Counted from the first letter of the stretch, positions 1 to 8,229 are shown. The stretch is 11,902 nucleotides of DNA from SIG588 sp045533175 (GCA_045533175.1 JAZSHJ010000072.1:1-11902); one strand, 5' to 3'. Numbers and translations: made by a program. Notes: generated by a model not told the origin, from the sequence alone.

Positions 1-362
1 GCAACACCCTGCGTATCCAGCGTACCGCGCACGATGTGATAACGCACACCGGGGAGATCCTTGACACGACCGCCGCGGATCAGCACGACGCTGTGCTCCT
101 GCAGGTTGTGACCTTCGCCGGGGATGTAGGACGTAACCTCGATCCCGTTGGACAAACGGACACGGGCGACTTTACGCAGAGCCGAGTTCGGCTTCTTCGG
201 GGTAGTCGTCTTAACCGCAGTGCAAACACCGCGCTTTTGGGGAGAGTTCTGATCGATGGCAACGCGCTTCTTGGAGTTCCAACCCTTCAGAAGAGCAGGG
301 GCCTTCGCCTTCTTCTCCAGGTCCTTACGACCGGTGTGTACCAACTGGTTGAAAGTGGGCAA
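1..362 (-). CDS. rpsL: 30S ribosomal protein S12 (partial, C-terminus outside window)
   Basis: Ribosomal protein S12 is part of the decoding centre of the small ribosomal subunit. The visible 120 residues begin MPTFNQLV and hold the S12 hallmarks: QKRGVCT (42-48), TTTPKKPNSALRK (52-64), GHNLQEHSVVLIRGGRVKDLPGVRYH (positions 84-109) and a run ending LDTQGV at the window edge. About 20 residues are missing by comparison with other Firmicutes. The lysines matching E. coli Lys43 and Lys88 are present (Lys56 and Lys101), so the protein has the streptomycin-sensitive form. Asp102, next to Lys101, matches the Asp that is methylthiolated in many bacteria. The start is TTG at 360-362: no ATG fits the conserved MPT start, and a near-perfect Shine-Dalgarno site lies eight bases upstream. 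The gene follows rpoC and has its own promoter; rpsG, fusA and tuf would be expected beyond the left edge. Confidence 0.97.
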   Translation of the reverse strand, partial: MPTFNQLVHTGRKDLEKKAKAPALLKGWNSKKRVAIDQNSPQKRGVCTAVKTTTPKKPNSALRKVARVRLSNGIEVTSYIPGEGHNLQEHSVVLIRGGRVKDLPGVRYHIVRGTLDTQGV

Positions 363-370
363 TGATGACA

Positions 371-377
371 CCTCCTT
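371..377 (-). promoter_or_regulatory. Shine-Dalgarno site deciding the TTG start of rpsL
   Basis: The minus strand reads AAGGAGG here, followed by eight bases and then TTG at 362. A GTG overlaps the end of the site (369-371) and is in frame, but it has no ribosome site of its own and would add residues not found in S12. The strong site explains how a TTG start can support a highly expressed ribosomal gene. Confidence 0.85.
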
Positions 378-405
378 GCTTATTTATTGTATCTTTACGC
401 GCCAC

Positions 406-438
406 AAGCCGCCGAAGCCTTTTGAGCTTCGGCGGTTT
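406..438 (-). promoter_or_regulatory. GC-rich hairpin in the rpsL leader
   Basis: A perfect 10-bp stem (CCGCCGAAGC, 409-418, with GCTTCGGCGG, 426-435) with a 7-base loop is extended by two A-T pairs and one G-T pair to 13 bp. It lies downstream of the inferred rpsL promoter, so it is in the rpsL 5' leader and also at the 3' side of any rpoC transcript that reads on. On the minus strand the stem is followed by CTTGTGG, not by a U-run, so it is not a canonical intrinsic terminator. It could stabilise an RNA end, cause pausing or take part in leader regulation; the role is inferred. Confidence 0.6.
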
Positions 439-462
439 GGCCGCATAAATCCACAGTATGAT

Positions 463-492
463 ATTTTAGCATAGTCTGCCGAGGTTTGTCAA
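463..492 (-). promoter_or_regulatory. Sigma-A type promoter for rpsL (str operon), extended -10
   Basis: On the minus strand a perfect -35 box TTGACA (487-492) is followed after 18 bases by TAAAAT (463-468), preceded by TGC, which gives an extended -10 (TGnTAAAAT). The -35 box begins three bases after the rpoC stop codon. Transcription should start near 456, giving a leader of about 90 bases that contains the 406-438 hairpin. No terminator separates rpoC from this promoter, so rpsL probably receives both read-through from rpoBC and its own initiation. Confidence 0.75.
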
Positions 493-495
493 GCA

Positions 496-3400
496 TTATT
501 CTTGCTCTTCGGAAATATTTTCTTCCGCGGTATCGGCGGTATCTCCCGCTTCGCCGTCCTCCAGCATACTGCGCAACGCCGCCACGTAGGGGGCGTCATC
601 GTTCTTGTGGGTGTTCACCACATCCACGTTGTTGTACACCTGCATACCGGTACCGGCCGGAATCAGCTTGCCGATAATGACGTTCTCCTTCAAGCCGAGC
701 AACGGATCCACCTTGCCCTTGATGGCGGCATCCGCCAACACACGGGTGGTTTCCTGGAAGGAGGCGGCAGAGAGGAAGCTGTCGGTCGCGAGCGAAGCCT
801 TGGTGATACCGAGCAGCACGGGCGTCCAGGTGGCTTCGGACAGGCCTTCTTCGCCTGCCGCGATACGCGCCTGCACCGCCTTGTTTTCTGCTTCGACATC
901 CGCACGGTTCGCGAGTGCACCCGCAAGCAACGTGGTGCTGCCCGCATCGTCCACGCGCACCTTGCGCATCATCTGGCTGACGATAACTTCGATGTGTTTA
1001 TCGTTGATATCCACACTCTGCAAACGGTAGGTGCGCTGCACTTCCTCGATGAGGTAGTTCTGCACCGCCAAGGGGCCGTTGATCGCGAGAATGTCATGCG
1101 GGTTCTTGGAGCCTTCGGTCAGCGCCTGGCCCTTTTCCACGTAGTCGCCTTCCTGCACGCAGATGCGGAAGTCGAACGGGATGGGATAGCTGCGCTCGTC
1201 GATGTTGCCCTCTTCATTGCCGGTCACAATGACCACGCGCTTTTTGCGCTCTTCCGAAAGGCGGACGGTACCGGCGATTTCGGACAGAATGGCAAGGTGT
1301 TTCGGACGGCGACCTTCAAACAGTTCTTCCACACGCGGCAAACCCTGCGTGATATCTTCCGCCGATGCAACACCGCCCGTGTGGAAGGTACGCATCGTCA
1401 GCTGAGTACCGGGTTCACCGATGGACTGCGCCGCGATGATGCCCACCGCTTCGCCGACCGACACGGGATCGACCGTCGCCAAGTTGGCACCGTAGCAATG
1501 TGCGCACACACCGTGACGCGCGTGGCAGGTCAGCACCGAACGGATGCGGATCTTTTCCACGTGATATTCGTCGATCAAGCGACGGATCTCTTTGTCACCC
1601 ATCATGGTGTCGCGGCTGACCACGACTTCACCGGTGGTGGGATCCACAAAGTCATCCGACAGGAAACGGCCGGACAAACGCTCGTCGAGCTTTTCAATGT
1701 CGTTCTTGCCGTCTTTGATGGTGTACACTTCAATGCCTTCGTGGGTGCCGCAATCTTCTTCGCGAATGATGACATCCTGCGAAACGTCCACCAGACGACG
1801 AGTCAGGTAACCCGAGTCGGCGGTACGCAGAGCCGTATCGGCCAAGCCTTTACGCGCACCACGCGAGGAAATGAAGTATTCGTGGATCTTCAGACCTTCA
1901 CGATAGTTCGCGCGAATCGGAACTTCGATGGTACGGCCGGAGGTGTTGGCAATCAGGCCACGCATACCGGCGAGCTGACGCAACTGGCTGATCGAACCAC
2001 GAGCGCCCGAATCGGACATCATATAGATCGGGTTGTAGGGATCCATGTTCTCCTGCAACGCCTGCGACACCGCTTCGGTGGTGGAGTTCCACACATCGAT
2101 CACGCGGCGATAACGCTCGTCGTCGGACAGGAAACCTTCTTCGTACAATTTGGTGACCTTCAGCACTTCCGCTTCAGCATCGGCCACCATCTGCTTCTTC
2201 TGCGGCGGGATGGACGCATCGCATACCGCCACGGTCAAAGCGCCGCGGGTAGAGTATTTGTAACCCTGCGACTTGATGGCATCCAGCACTTCGGAGGTGT
2301 TGGCGGCACCGTGTACTTTAATGCACTTTTCAATGATCTTGGAGAGTTGTTTCTTACCCACCTTGAAGTCGATCTCGTAGAGGAATTTGTTTTCGTCGTC
2401 CGAACGATCCACAAACCCGAGATCCTGCGGGATGGGCATGTTGAAGATGATACGGCCGATGGTGGTTTCCACCATGCGGCTTTGCATCACGCCGTTGATC
2501 TCCATGGTGCGGCGCACCTTGATCTTCGCGTGCAGACCGATGACCTTGTTGCTGTAGGCCATCATTGCCTCGTCCTCGTTACGGAACACCTTGCCTTCGC
2601 CGGGTTCGCCCGGCTTGTAGATGGTCAAGTAGTACGAACCGAGGATCATATCCTGCGTCGGCACCGCCACCGGTTTACCGTCGGAGGGCTTCAGCAAGTT
2701 GCCGGCCGCCAGCATGAGGAAACGTGCTTCCGCCTGTGCTTCCGCAGACAGCGGCACGTGCACCGCCATCTGGTCGCCGTCGAAGTCGGCATTAAACGCG
2801 GTACACACCAACGGGTGCAGTTTGATCGCGCGGCCTTCCACCAGCACCGGCTCGAACGCCTGAATACCCAGACGGTGCAGCGTAGGTGCACGGTTCAGCA
2901 TCACGGGGTGATCTTTGATCACGATTTCCAACGCATCCCACACTTCGGGACGGAGTTTTTCCACCATCTTACGGGCGGACTTGATGTTGCCGGATGCACC
3001 GGTTTCCACCAAGCGCTTCATCACGAAGGGCTTGAACAGTTCGATCGCCATTTCCTTCGGCAGACCGCATTGATACATCTTCAGTTCGGGGCCGACAACG
3101 ATAACCGAACGGCCCGAGTAGTCAACGCGCTTACCGAGCAGGTTCTGACGGAAACGGCCCTGTTTGCCTTTCAGCATATCCGAAAGGGATTTCAGCGGGC
3201 GGTTGTTCGGACCGGTGACCGGACGGCCGCGACGGCCGTTATCGATCAGGGCATCCACCGCTTCTTGCAACATACGCTTTTCGTTGCGCACAATGATATC
3301 GGGAGCACCGAGTTCCAACAAACGCGTCAAGCGGTTGTTACGGTTGATTACACGGCGGTACAGATCGTTCAAGTCGGAGGTCGCAAAGCGGCCGCCGTCC

Positions 3401-4131
3401 AACTGCACCATCGGGCGGATATCCGGCGGAATGACCGGAATCACGTTCAGGATCATCCACTCGGGACGGTTGCCCGACTGACGGAAGGATTCCACCACTT
3501 CCAAACGCTTGAGCAGACGGGCGCGCTTTTGACCGCTGGCGGTTTCCAGTTCTTCCTTCAGCTCTTTGGACAGCGCTTCAATGTCGATCTCAGCCAGCAG
3601 TTTCTGGATGTATTCCGCACCCATACCGGCTTCAAAATCGTTTTCGTACTTTTCGTACCAATCCTGATATTCCTTATCCGACAACACCTGACACTTCATC
3701 AGCGGGGTATCGCCCGGATCGGTCACGATGTAGGAAGCAAAGTACAACACCTGCTCCAACAAACGGGGCGAAATATCGAGCAACAGCCCCATACGGGACG
3801 GGATACCCTTGAAGTACCAAATGTGGGACACGGGCGCGGCCAACTCGATGTGGCCCATACGCTCGCGGCGCACTTTTTCGCGGGTTACTTCCACGCCGCA
3901 ACGGTCGCAGATCTTGCCCTTGTAACGGATACGCTTGTACTTACCGCAATGGCACTCCCAGTCCTTCGTAGGCCCGAAGATGCGTTCGCAGAACAAGCCG
4001 TCACGTTCCGGCTTCAGAGTACGATAGTTGATGGTTTCCGGTTTCTTCACTTCACCGTAAGACCATTCACGGATCTTATCGGGGGAAGCCAGCCCGATTT
4101 GAATCGAATCAAAAATATTAAATTCCATCAT
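496..4131 (-). CDS. rpoC: DNA-directed RNA polymerase subunit beta'
   Basis: Beta' forms one half of the catalytic cleft of RNA polymerase. The 1211-residue product is in the usual Firmicutes range and lacks the large trigger-loop insertion (SI3) of E. coli. In order it shows the N-terminal zinc site (Cys60, Cys62, Cys75, Cys78), the RNA-exit and switch region with LLGKRVDYSGRSVIVVGPEL (331-350), the catalytic NADFDGDQMAVH (447-458; Asp449, 451 and 453 hold the active-site magnesium), the bridge helix with GARKGLADTALRTADSGYL (about 757-775), a second zinc site (Cys794, Cys869, Cys876, Cys879), and the trigger loop with MRTFHTGG (913-920). The C-terminal end is short and acidic. Two ATG codons stand side by side at the start; the first (4131) is chosen for spacing to the purine-rich site TAAGGAAGGGGG, which overlaps the rpoB stop and suggests translational coupling. 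Confidence 0.99.
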   Translation of the reverse strand: MMEFNIFDSIQIGLASPDKIREWSYGEVKKPETINYRTLKPERDGLFCERIFGPTKDWECHCGKYKRIRYKGKICDRCGVEVTREKVRRERMGHIELAAPVSHIWYFKGIPSRMGLLLDISPRLLEQVLYFASYIVTDPGDTPLMKCQVLSDKEYQDWYEKYENDFEAGMGAEYIQKLLAEIDIEALSKELKEELETASGQKRARLLKRLEVVESFRQSGNRPEWMILNVIPVIPPDIRPMVQLDGGRFATSDLNDLYRRVINRNNRLTRLLELGAPDIIVRNEKRMLQEAVDALIDNGRRGRPVTGPNNRPLKSLSDMLKGKQGRFRQNLLGKRVDYSGRSVIVVGPELKMYQCGLPKEMAIELFKPFVMKRLVETGASGNIKSARKMVEKLRPEVWDALEIVIKDHPVMLNRAPTLHRLGIQAFEPVLVEGRAIKLHPLVCTAFNADFDGDQMAVHVPLSAEAQAEARFLMLAAGNLLKPSDGKPVAVPTQDMILGSYYLTIYKPGEPGEGKVFRNEDEAMMAYSNKVIGLHAKIKVRRTMEINGVMQSRMVETTIGRIIFNMPIPQDLGFVDRSDDENKFLYEIDFKVGKKQLSKIIEKCIKVHGAANTSEVLDAIKSQGYKYSTRGALTVAVCDASIPPQKKQMVADAEAEVLKVTKLYEEGFLSDDERYRRVIDVWNSTTEAVSQALQENMDPYNPIYMMSDSGARGSISQLRQLAGMRGLIANTSGRTIEVPIRANYREGLKIHEYFISSRGARKGLADTALRTADSGYLTRRLVDVSQDVIIREEDCGTHEGIEVYTIKDGKNDIEKLDERLSGRFLSDDFVDPTTGEVVVSRDTMMGDKEIRRLIDEYHVEKIRIRSVLTCHARHGVCAHCYGANLATVDPVSVGEAVGIIAAQSIGEPGTQLTMRTFHTGGVASAEDITQGLPRVEELFEGRRPKHLAILSEIAGTVRLSEERKKRVVIVTGNEEGNIDERSYPIPFDFRICVQEGDYVEKGQALTEGSKNPHDILAINGPLAVQNYLIEEVQRTYRLQSVDINDKHIEVIVSQMMRKVRVDDAGSTTLLAGALANRADVEAENKAVQARIAAGEEGLSEATWTPVLLGITKASLATDSFLSAASFQETTRVLADAAIKGKVDPLLGLKENVIIGKLIPAGTGMQVYNNVDVVNTHKNDDAPYVAALRSMLEDGEAGDTADTAEENISEEQE

Positions 4132-4150
4132 AATTCACGCGCCCCCTTCC

Positions 4151-7100
4151 TTAAAACTCATCTTCGTCACCGAAGTCGTCCGCGTCGAAATCCTCTTCGT
4201 ACACTTCTTCGGTGTCGGCAAAATCCATATCCTCGGCATCCTTCACATCGTAGCCGTCAAACTCATTCTCGTTCGCCACGGTGGAGAATGCATCGTCGGT
4301 GTCTGCGGCAACCATGTTGAACTCTTCGTCCTCTTCAAAGGTCTGCTTCAGATCGATCTCTTCTTTATCCTTATCAAGAACACGAATATCCAAACCGAGC
4401 GACTGCAACTCCTTGACCAACACCTTGAAGGATTCCGGCACGCCCGATTTCGGCACGTTCTGGCCCTTCACGATGGCTTCGTAGGTCTTGACACGGCCGA
4501 CCACGTCGTCCGACTTCACCGTCAGGATCTCCTGCAGGGTGTAAGCGGCACCGTACGCTTCCAGCGCCCACACTTCCATTTCACCGAAGCGCTGACCGCC
4601 GAACTGCGCTTTACCGCCAAGCGGCTGCTGAGTAACCAGCGAGTACGGACCGGTGGAACGGGCGTGGATCTTATCGTCGACCAGGTGGTGCAGTTTGAGA
4701 TAGTACATGATACCCACCGTAACGGGGTTATCGAACATCTCACCGGTACGGCCGTCGTACAGTTCGGTCTTACCGTCCTCGCGCATACCGGCACGGGTGA
4801 GCATCTCGCGGATATCCTCTTCGTGCGCACCGTCGAACACGGGAGTCATGATCTTCATGCCCAGCGCACGGGCGGCATAACCGAGGTGCACTTCCAATAC
4901 CTGACCGATGTTCATACGGGACGGAACGCCCAACGGGTTCAAAACGATATCCAGCGGCGTGCCATCGGGCAGGAAGGGCATATCTTCGCTGGGCAGGATA
5001 CGGGACACAACGCCTTTGTTACCGTGGCGGCCCGCCATCTTATCGCCGACGCTGATCTTACGCTTCTGCGCAATGTAGCAACGCACCACCATGTTCACAC
5101 CGGGGCTGAGTTCGCTGCAGGTTTCGCGGGTGAACACTTTCACGTCCACGATGATACCGTATTCGCCGTGCGGCACTTTCAGCGAGGTATCGCGCACTTC
5201 TCGCGCTTTTTCGCCGAAGATGGCGCGCAACAGACGCTCTTCCGCCGTCAGTTCGGTTTCGCCCTTCGGGGTGACCTTACCGACCAGGATATCGCCCGCA
5301 CGCACTTCCGCACCGATGCGGATAATGCCGCGCTCGTCCAGATCCTTCAATGCGTCGTCGCCGACGTTCGGGATGTCGCGGGTGATCTCTTCCGGCCCAA
5401 GCTTGGTGTCACGGGATTCGATCTCGTATTCCTCCACGTGGATGGAGGTGAACACGTCGTCACGCACAACCTTTTCGTTGATCAAAACGGCGTCTTCGTA
5501 GTTGTAACCTTCCCAGGTCATGAAGCCGACCAAGGCGTTCTTACCCAGCGCGATCTCACCGTTGCAGGTCGCGGGGCCGTCCGCCAACACATCACCGACT
5601 TCCACATGCTGACCGATTTCCGCCACGGGACGCTGGTTCACACAGGTGCCCTGGTTGGAACGGGCAAACTTAATAAGGTTATAGGTATCAATATCGCCCG
5701 TGTCATCACGGCGCACGTCAATGCGGTCCGCCGAAACGGTGCGCACCGTACCGGCTGCTTTGGCCAGCACACACACGCCCGAGTCCACACCCGCTTTGTA
5801 TTCGATACCGGTACCGACGATGGGCGACTCGGTGGTGAGCAGCGGCACCGCCTGCTTTTGCATGTTCGAGCCCATCAACGCACGGTTCGCGTCGTCGTTC
5901 TCGAGGAAGGGGATCATAGCGGTCGCAACCGAAACGAGCATCTTCGGAGAAACGTCCATGTAATCCGCACGGGTGTTTTCCACATCGTAGAACTCACCGC
6001 GCTGACGCACCGTGATACGTTCTTTGATGAAGTGACCTTCGGCATCCAACGGCTCGTTCGCCTGCGCTACGAGGAACTCGTCCTCCACGTCGGCGGGCAT
6101 GTACACCACTTCATCCGTGACCACACCGCGCTCTTTATCCACCTTGCGGTAGGGCGCTTCAATGAAACCGTAACGGTTGATGCGGGCAAACGTCGCCATG
6201 TAGGAGATCAGACCGATGTTCGGACCTTCCGGCGTTTCGATCGGACACATACGGCCGTAGTGGCTGTAGTGTACGTCACGCACTTCAAAGCCTGCACGGT
6301 CACGGGACAGACCGCCGGGGCCGAGTGCGGAAAGACGACGCTTGTGAGTCAACTCACCAAGCGGGTTGTTCTGATCCATGAACTGGGACAGCGGCGAAGA
6401 ACCGAAGAATTCTTTGATCGCCGCCACCACGGGACGGATGTTGATGAGCACTTGCGGGGTGACAACGTCCATGTCCTGCGCCTGCAGCGTCATGCGCTCG
6501 CGGATGACACGCTCCATACGGGAGAAGCCGATGCGGAACTGGTTCTGCAACAACTCACCCACCGAACGGATGCGGCGGTTACCCAAGTGGTCGATGTCGT
6601 CGGTGGTGCCGATGTCATGCCCCAGACAGAGCAGATAGTTGATGGATGCAAAGATGTCATCGCGGGTGATGTGATTCGGGATCAAACCGGGGATGAGTTC
6701 ATCCTTGTTCTCTTCGTTCTTCACGGTGCGGTCGTGCGCACGGTTGATGATTGCTTCACGCAACGATTCCTCGTCGGTATTCTGCTCCAACAATTCGCGC
6801 AACACGCGGATCCACACGCGTTCGCCCACACCCGCTTCCTCCAGGAACTTATCGTCAATGGAGGTATATTCCGCGGGAATCAGCGCACGGATATCCACCG
6901 TGCCGTTGCCGAGGATCTTGATCTCGCGCTGTTCGCCGTGCTCGTCCACCGTGACGTACACTTCCATCACACCGGTGTTGTCGAGTTCCTTCGCGCGGGC
7001 ACGGGTGATCACCTCACCCGGTTCGGCCAAGATCTCGCCGGTGAAGGGATCCACCACGGGGCGGCTGATCGTGCAGCCTTCCAAACGGCCGGCCAGGCCG

Positions 7101-7936
7101 AGTTTTTTATTGTACTTATAGCGACCTACACGGGAGAGGTCGTAGCGGCGGGCATCGAAGAACAGCCCTTCCAGATGTTGCTTCGAGTTTTCCACCGTCA
7201 GCGGTTCACCCGGACGCAACTTGCGATACACTTCGAGCAGAGCGTCGGTGGTGTTCTTGGTGGGATCCTTTTCGATGGTGGCGCGCATACGCTCGTCCTC
7301 ACCGAGAACTTCCAACAATTCGGCATCCGAACCGAGGCCCAACGCGCGGGCCAACACCGTCACAGGGATCTTGCGGTTTTTGTCGATGCGGACATAGAAC
7401 ACGTCCTGCGAATCGGTTTCGTACTCCAACCAGGCACCGCGATTCGGAATCACGGTGGTGCTGTACAGCTTCTTACCGGTGGAATCGTATTCCAAACCGT
7501 AGTACACACCCGGCGAACGCACGAGCTGCGACACGATGACGCGCTCCGCACCGTTGATAACGAAGGTGCCGCTTTCGGTCATAAGCGGGAAATCGCCCAT
7601 GAACACTTCCGACTCCTTGATCTCGCCGGTTTCCTTGTTGATAAGGCGTACACGCACGCGCAACGGAGCCGCATAGGTCACGTCACGCTCTTTGCACTCC
7701 TCCACCGTATATTTCGGGGTGTCGTCCAGCCGATAATCCAAAAACTCCAGAATCAGATTACCGGTGTAGTCCTCGATGGCGGGGGAATCGGCAAACACTT
7801 CCTTTAACCCCTCGTCCAAGAACCATTGATACGAGTTCTTTTGGATCTCGATAAGATTGGGCATATCGAGAACTTCGTTGATCTTGCCGAAACTGGTACG
7901 TTCGGTACGGCCCAGTTTCACCTGCTTGGTTTGCAC
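4151..7936 (-). CDS. rpoB: DNA-directed RNA polymerase subunit beta
   Basis: Beta is the second large catalytic subunit of RNA polymerase. The 1261-residue product shows PNLIEIQKNSYQWFLDEG (26-43), the TESGTFVINGAERVIVSQL block (about 120-138), the rifampicin pocket starting at Phe510, GYNYEDA with Glu814 and Asp815 near the active site, GDKMAGRHGNKG with Lys966 and Lys974 contacting RNA, and the C-terminal clamp block GGKAQFGGQRFGEMEVWALEAYG (split here as GGKAQFGGQRFG plus EMEVWALEAYG). In the rifampicin pocket, Gln518, Asp521, His531 and Ser536 match the sensitive E. coli residues Gln513, Asp516, His526 and Ser531. It is longer than B. subtilis RpoB largely because of a very acidic tail (1200-1261). 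The start is GTG at 7934-7936 with AAGGAG nine bases upstream. It is cotranscribed with rpoC, 19 bp downstream, and has its own strong promoter. The usual rplJ-rplL neighbours are not upstream. Confidence 0.99.
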   Translation of the reverse strand: MQTKQVKLGRTERTSFGKINEVLDMPNLIEIQKNSYQWFLDEGLKEVFADSPAIEDYTGNLILEFLDYRLDDTPKYTVEECKERDVTYAAPLRVRVRLINKETGEIKESEVFMGDFPLMTESGTFVINGAERVIVSQLVRSPGVYYGLEYDSTGKKLYSTTVIPNRGAWLEYETDSQDVFYVRIDKNRKIPVTVLARALGLGSDAELLEVLGEDERMRATIEKDPTKNTTDALLEVYRKLRPGEPLTVENSKQHLEGLFFDARRYDLSRVGRYKYNKKLGLAGRLEGCTISRPVVDPFTGEILAEPGEVITRARAKELDNTGVMEVYVTVDEHGEQREIKILGNGTVDIRALIPAEYTSIDDKFLEEAGVGERVWIRVLRELLEQNTDEESLREAIINRAHDRTVKNEENKDELIPGLIPNHITRDDIFASINYLLCLGHDIGTTDDIDHLGNRRIRSVGELLQNQFRIGFSRMERVIRERMTLQAQDMDVVTPQVLINIRPVVAAIKEFFGSSPLSQFMDQNNPLGELTHKRRLSALGPGGLSRDRAGFEVRDVHYSHYGRMCPIETPEGPNIGLISYMATFARINRYGFIEAPYRKVDKERGVVTDEVVYMPADVEDEFLVAQANEPLDAEGHFIKERITVRQRGEFYDVENTRADYMDVSPKMLVSVATAMIPFLENDDANRALMGSNMQKQAVPLLTTESPIVGTGIEYKAGVDSGVCVLAKAAGTVRTVSADRIDVRRDDTGDIDTYNLIKFARSNQGTCVNQRPVAEIGQHVEVGDVLADGPATCNGEIALGKNALVGFMTWEGYNYEDAVLINEKVVRDDVFTSIHVEEYEIESRDTKLGPEEITRDIPNVGDDALKDLDERGIIRIGAEVRAGDILVGKVTPKGETELTAEERLLRAIFGEKAREVRDTSLKVPHGEYGIIVDVKVFTRETCSELSPGVNMVVRCYIAQKRKISVGDKMAGRHGNKGVVSRILPSEDMPFLPDGTPLDIVLNPLGVPSRMNIGQVLEVHLGYAARALGMKIMTPVFDGAHEEDIREMLTRAGMREDGKTELYDGRTGEMFDNPVTVGIMYYLKLHHLVDDKIHARSTGPYSLVTQQPLGGKAQFGGQRFGEMEVWALEAYGAAYTLQEILTVKSDDVVGRVKTYEAIVKGQNVPKSGVPESFKVLVKELQSLGLDIRVLDKDKEEIDLKQTFEEDEEFNMVAADTDDAFSTVANENEFDGYDVKDAEDMDFADTEEVYEEDFDADDFGDEDEF

Positions 7937-7945
7937 GGTCGATCA

Positions 7946-7951
7946 CTCCTT
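7946..7951 (-). promoter_or_regulatory. Shine-Dalgarno site deciding the GTG start of rpoB
   Basis: AAGGAG on the minus strand lies nine bases before GTG at 7936. No in-frame ATG exists near this site; the next internal Met (residue 25, in DMPNLIEIQ) lies after the residues conserved in other RpoB proteins, so the GTG start is preferred. Confidence 0.8.
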
Positions 7952-7961
7952 CATTTCGTCC

Positions 7962-7991
7962 CTGCGGCAGCCGTCCCGTCAGCCGCCGCAG
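7962..7991 (-). promoter_or_regulatory. Hairpin in the rpoB leader just upstream of the ribosome site
   Basis: On the minus strand CTGCGGC (7985-7991) pairs with GCCGCAG (7962-7968). A G-U pair and two more G-C pairs extend the stem to 10 bp around a 10-base loop. It sits 10 bases upstream of AAGGAG in a leader of about 148 bases. A second, weaker pairing in the same leader joins TTGCGCC with GGCGCAA (about 8030-8060). Neither has a U-run, so they are not obvious terminators. They might set translation or pausing in the leader; this is inference only. Confidence 0.45.
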
Positions 7992-8090
7992 AAGTATTCC
8001 GTCATTTTGCCGAAGGGGGTTGCTTTTTGCGCCCGAATATGCTATACTGAAGGCGCAATTTCCCCCTCCCGCAAGATTGTGCAGTTTACT

Positions 8091-8119
8091 ATCATATACT
8101 ATTTTTGTAAAAAAGTCAA
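8091..8119 (-). promoter_or_regulatory. Sigma-A type promoter of rpoBC
   Basis: On the minus strand TTGACT (8114-8119) and TATGAT (8091-8096) are separated by exactly 17 bases. Transcription should start near 8084, leaving a leader of about 148 bases before rpoB. Just upstream lie A-runs (8141-8148 and 8153-8158 read as T on the plus strand) that could act like an UP element. The -35 box lies within the 3' arm of the terminator hairpin of the upstream gene. Confidence 0.8.
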
Positions 8120-8137
8120 TTCCGAAACGGGAATTGA
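8109..8137 (-). terminator. Rho-independent terminator of the isomerase gene, bidirectional in form
   Basis: A perfect 8-bp stem (TCAATTCC/GGAATTGA, 8116-8123 with 8130-8137) and a 6-base loop are followed on the minus strand by C and six T (8109-8114). On the plus strand the same hairpin is followed by TCA and eight T, so it could also stop antisense transcription leaving rpoB. It is preceded on the minus strand by an A-run, the usual shape of a bidirectional terminator. It shares bases with the rpoB -35 box and promoter spacer. Confidence 0.75.
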
Positions 8138-8181
8138 TCATTTTTTTTGCGATTTTTTCCCATTTGCCCAATCCGAACCGT

Positions 8182-8229
8182 AAAACGAGCTCCCCCCCCC
8201 TCAAAAACGGCAGCGGGGGAGGTCGTTTT
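8182..8229 (-). terminator. Long hairpin after the isomerase gene, probable first terminator
   Basis: On the minus strand AAAACGA (8223-8229) pairs with TCGTTTT (8182-8188), and CTCCCCC (8215-8221) pairs with GGGGGAG (8190-8196), separated by a single C-C mismatch, giving a 7+1+7 stem. The closing TTTT is part of the stem, so the U-run is short. It lies 37 bases after the stop codon. The right arm contains a run of nine identical bases (C on the plus strand, 8192-8200). Termination here is likely but less certain than at 8109-8137. Confidence 0.55.

Noticed and set aside
36..365. Plus-strand frame opposite rpsL (109 codons)
   Set aside because: Antisense shadow of the conserved S12 gene, with no family resemblance.
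406..438. Hairpin read as an intrinsic terminator of rpoC
   Set aside because: There is no U-run after the stem on the minus strand, and it lies downstream of the rpsL promoter, so a leader element is the better description.
502..4320. Very long plus-strand open frame opposite rpoC (1272 codons)
   Set aside because: It is an antisense shadow of rpoC produced by biased codon use. Its translation is rich in His, Val, Phe and Thr with no family motif, and the strand already carries an unmistakable rpoC.
4664..7807. Long plus-strand open frame opposite rpoB (1047 codons)
   Set aside because: Same cause: an antisense shadow of a highly conserved, codon-biased gene, with no recognisable domain or ribosome site.
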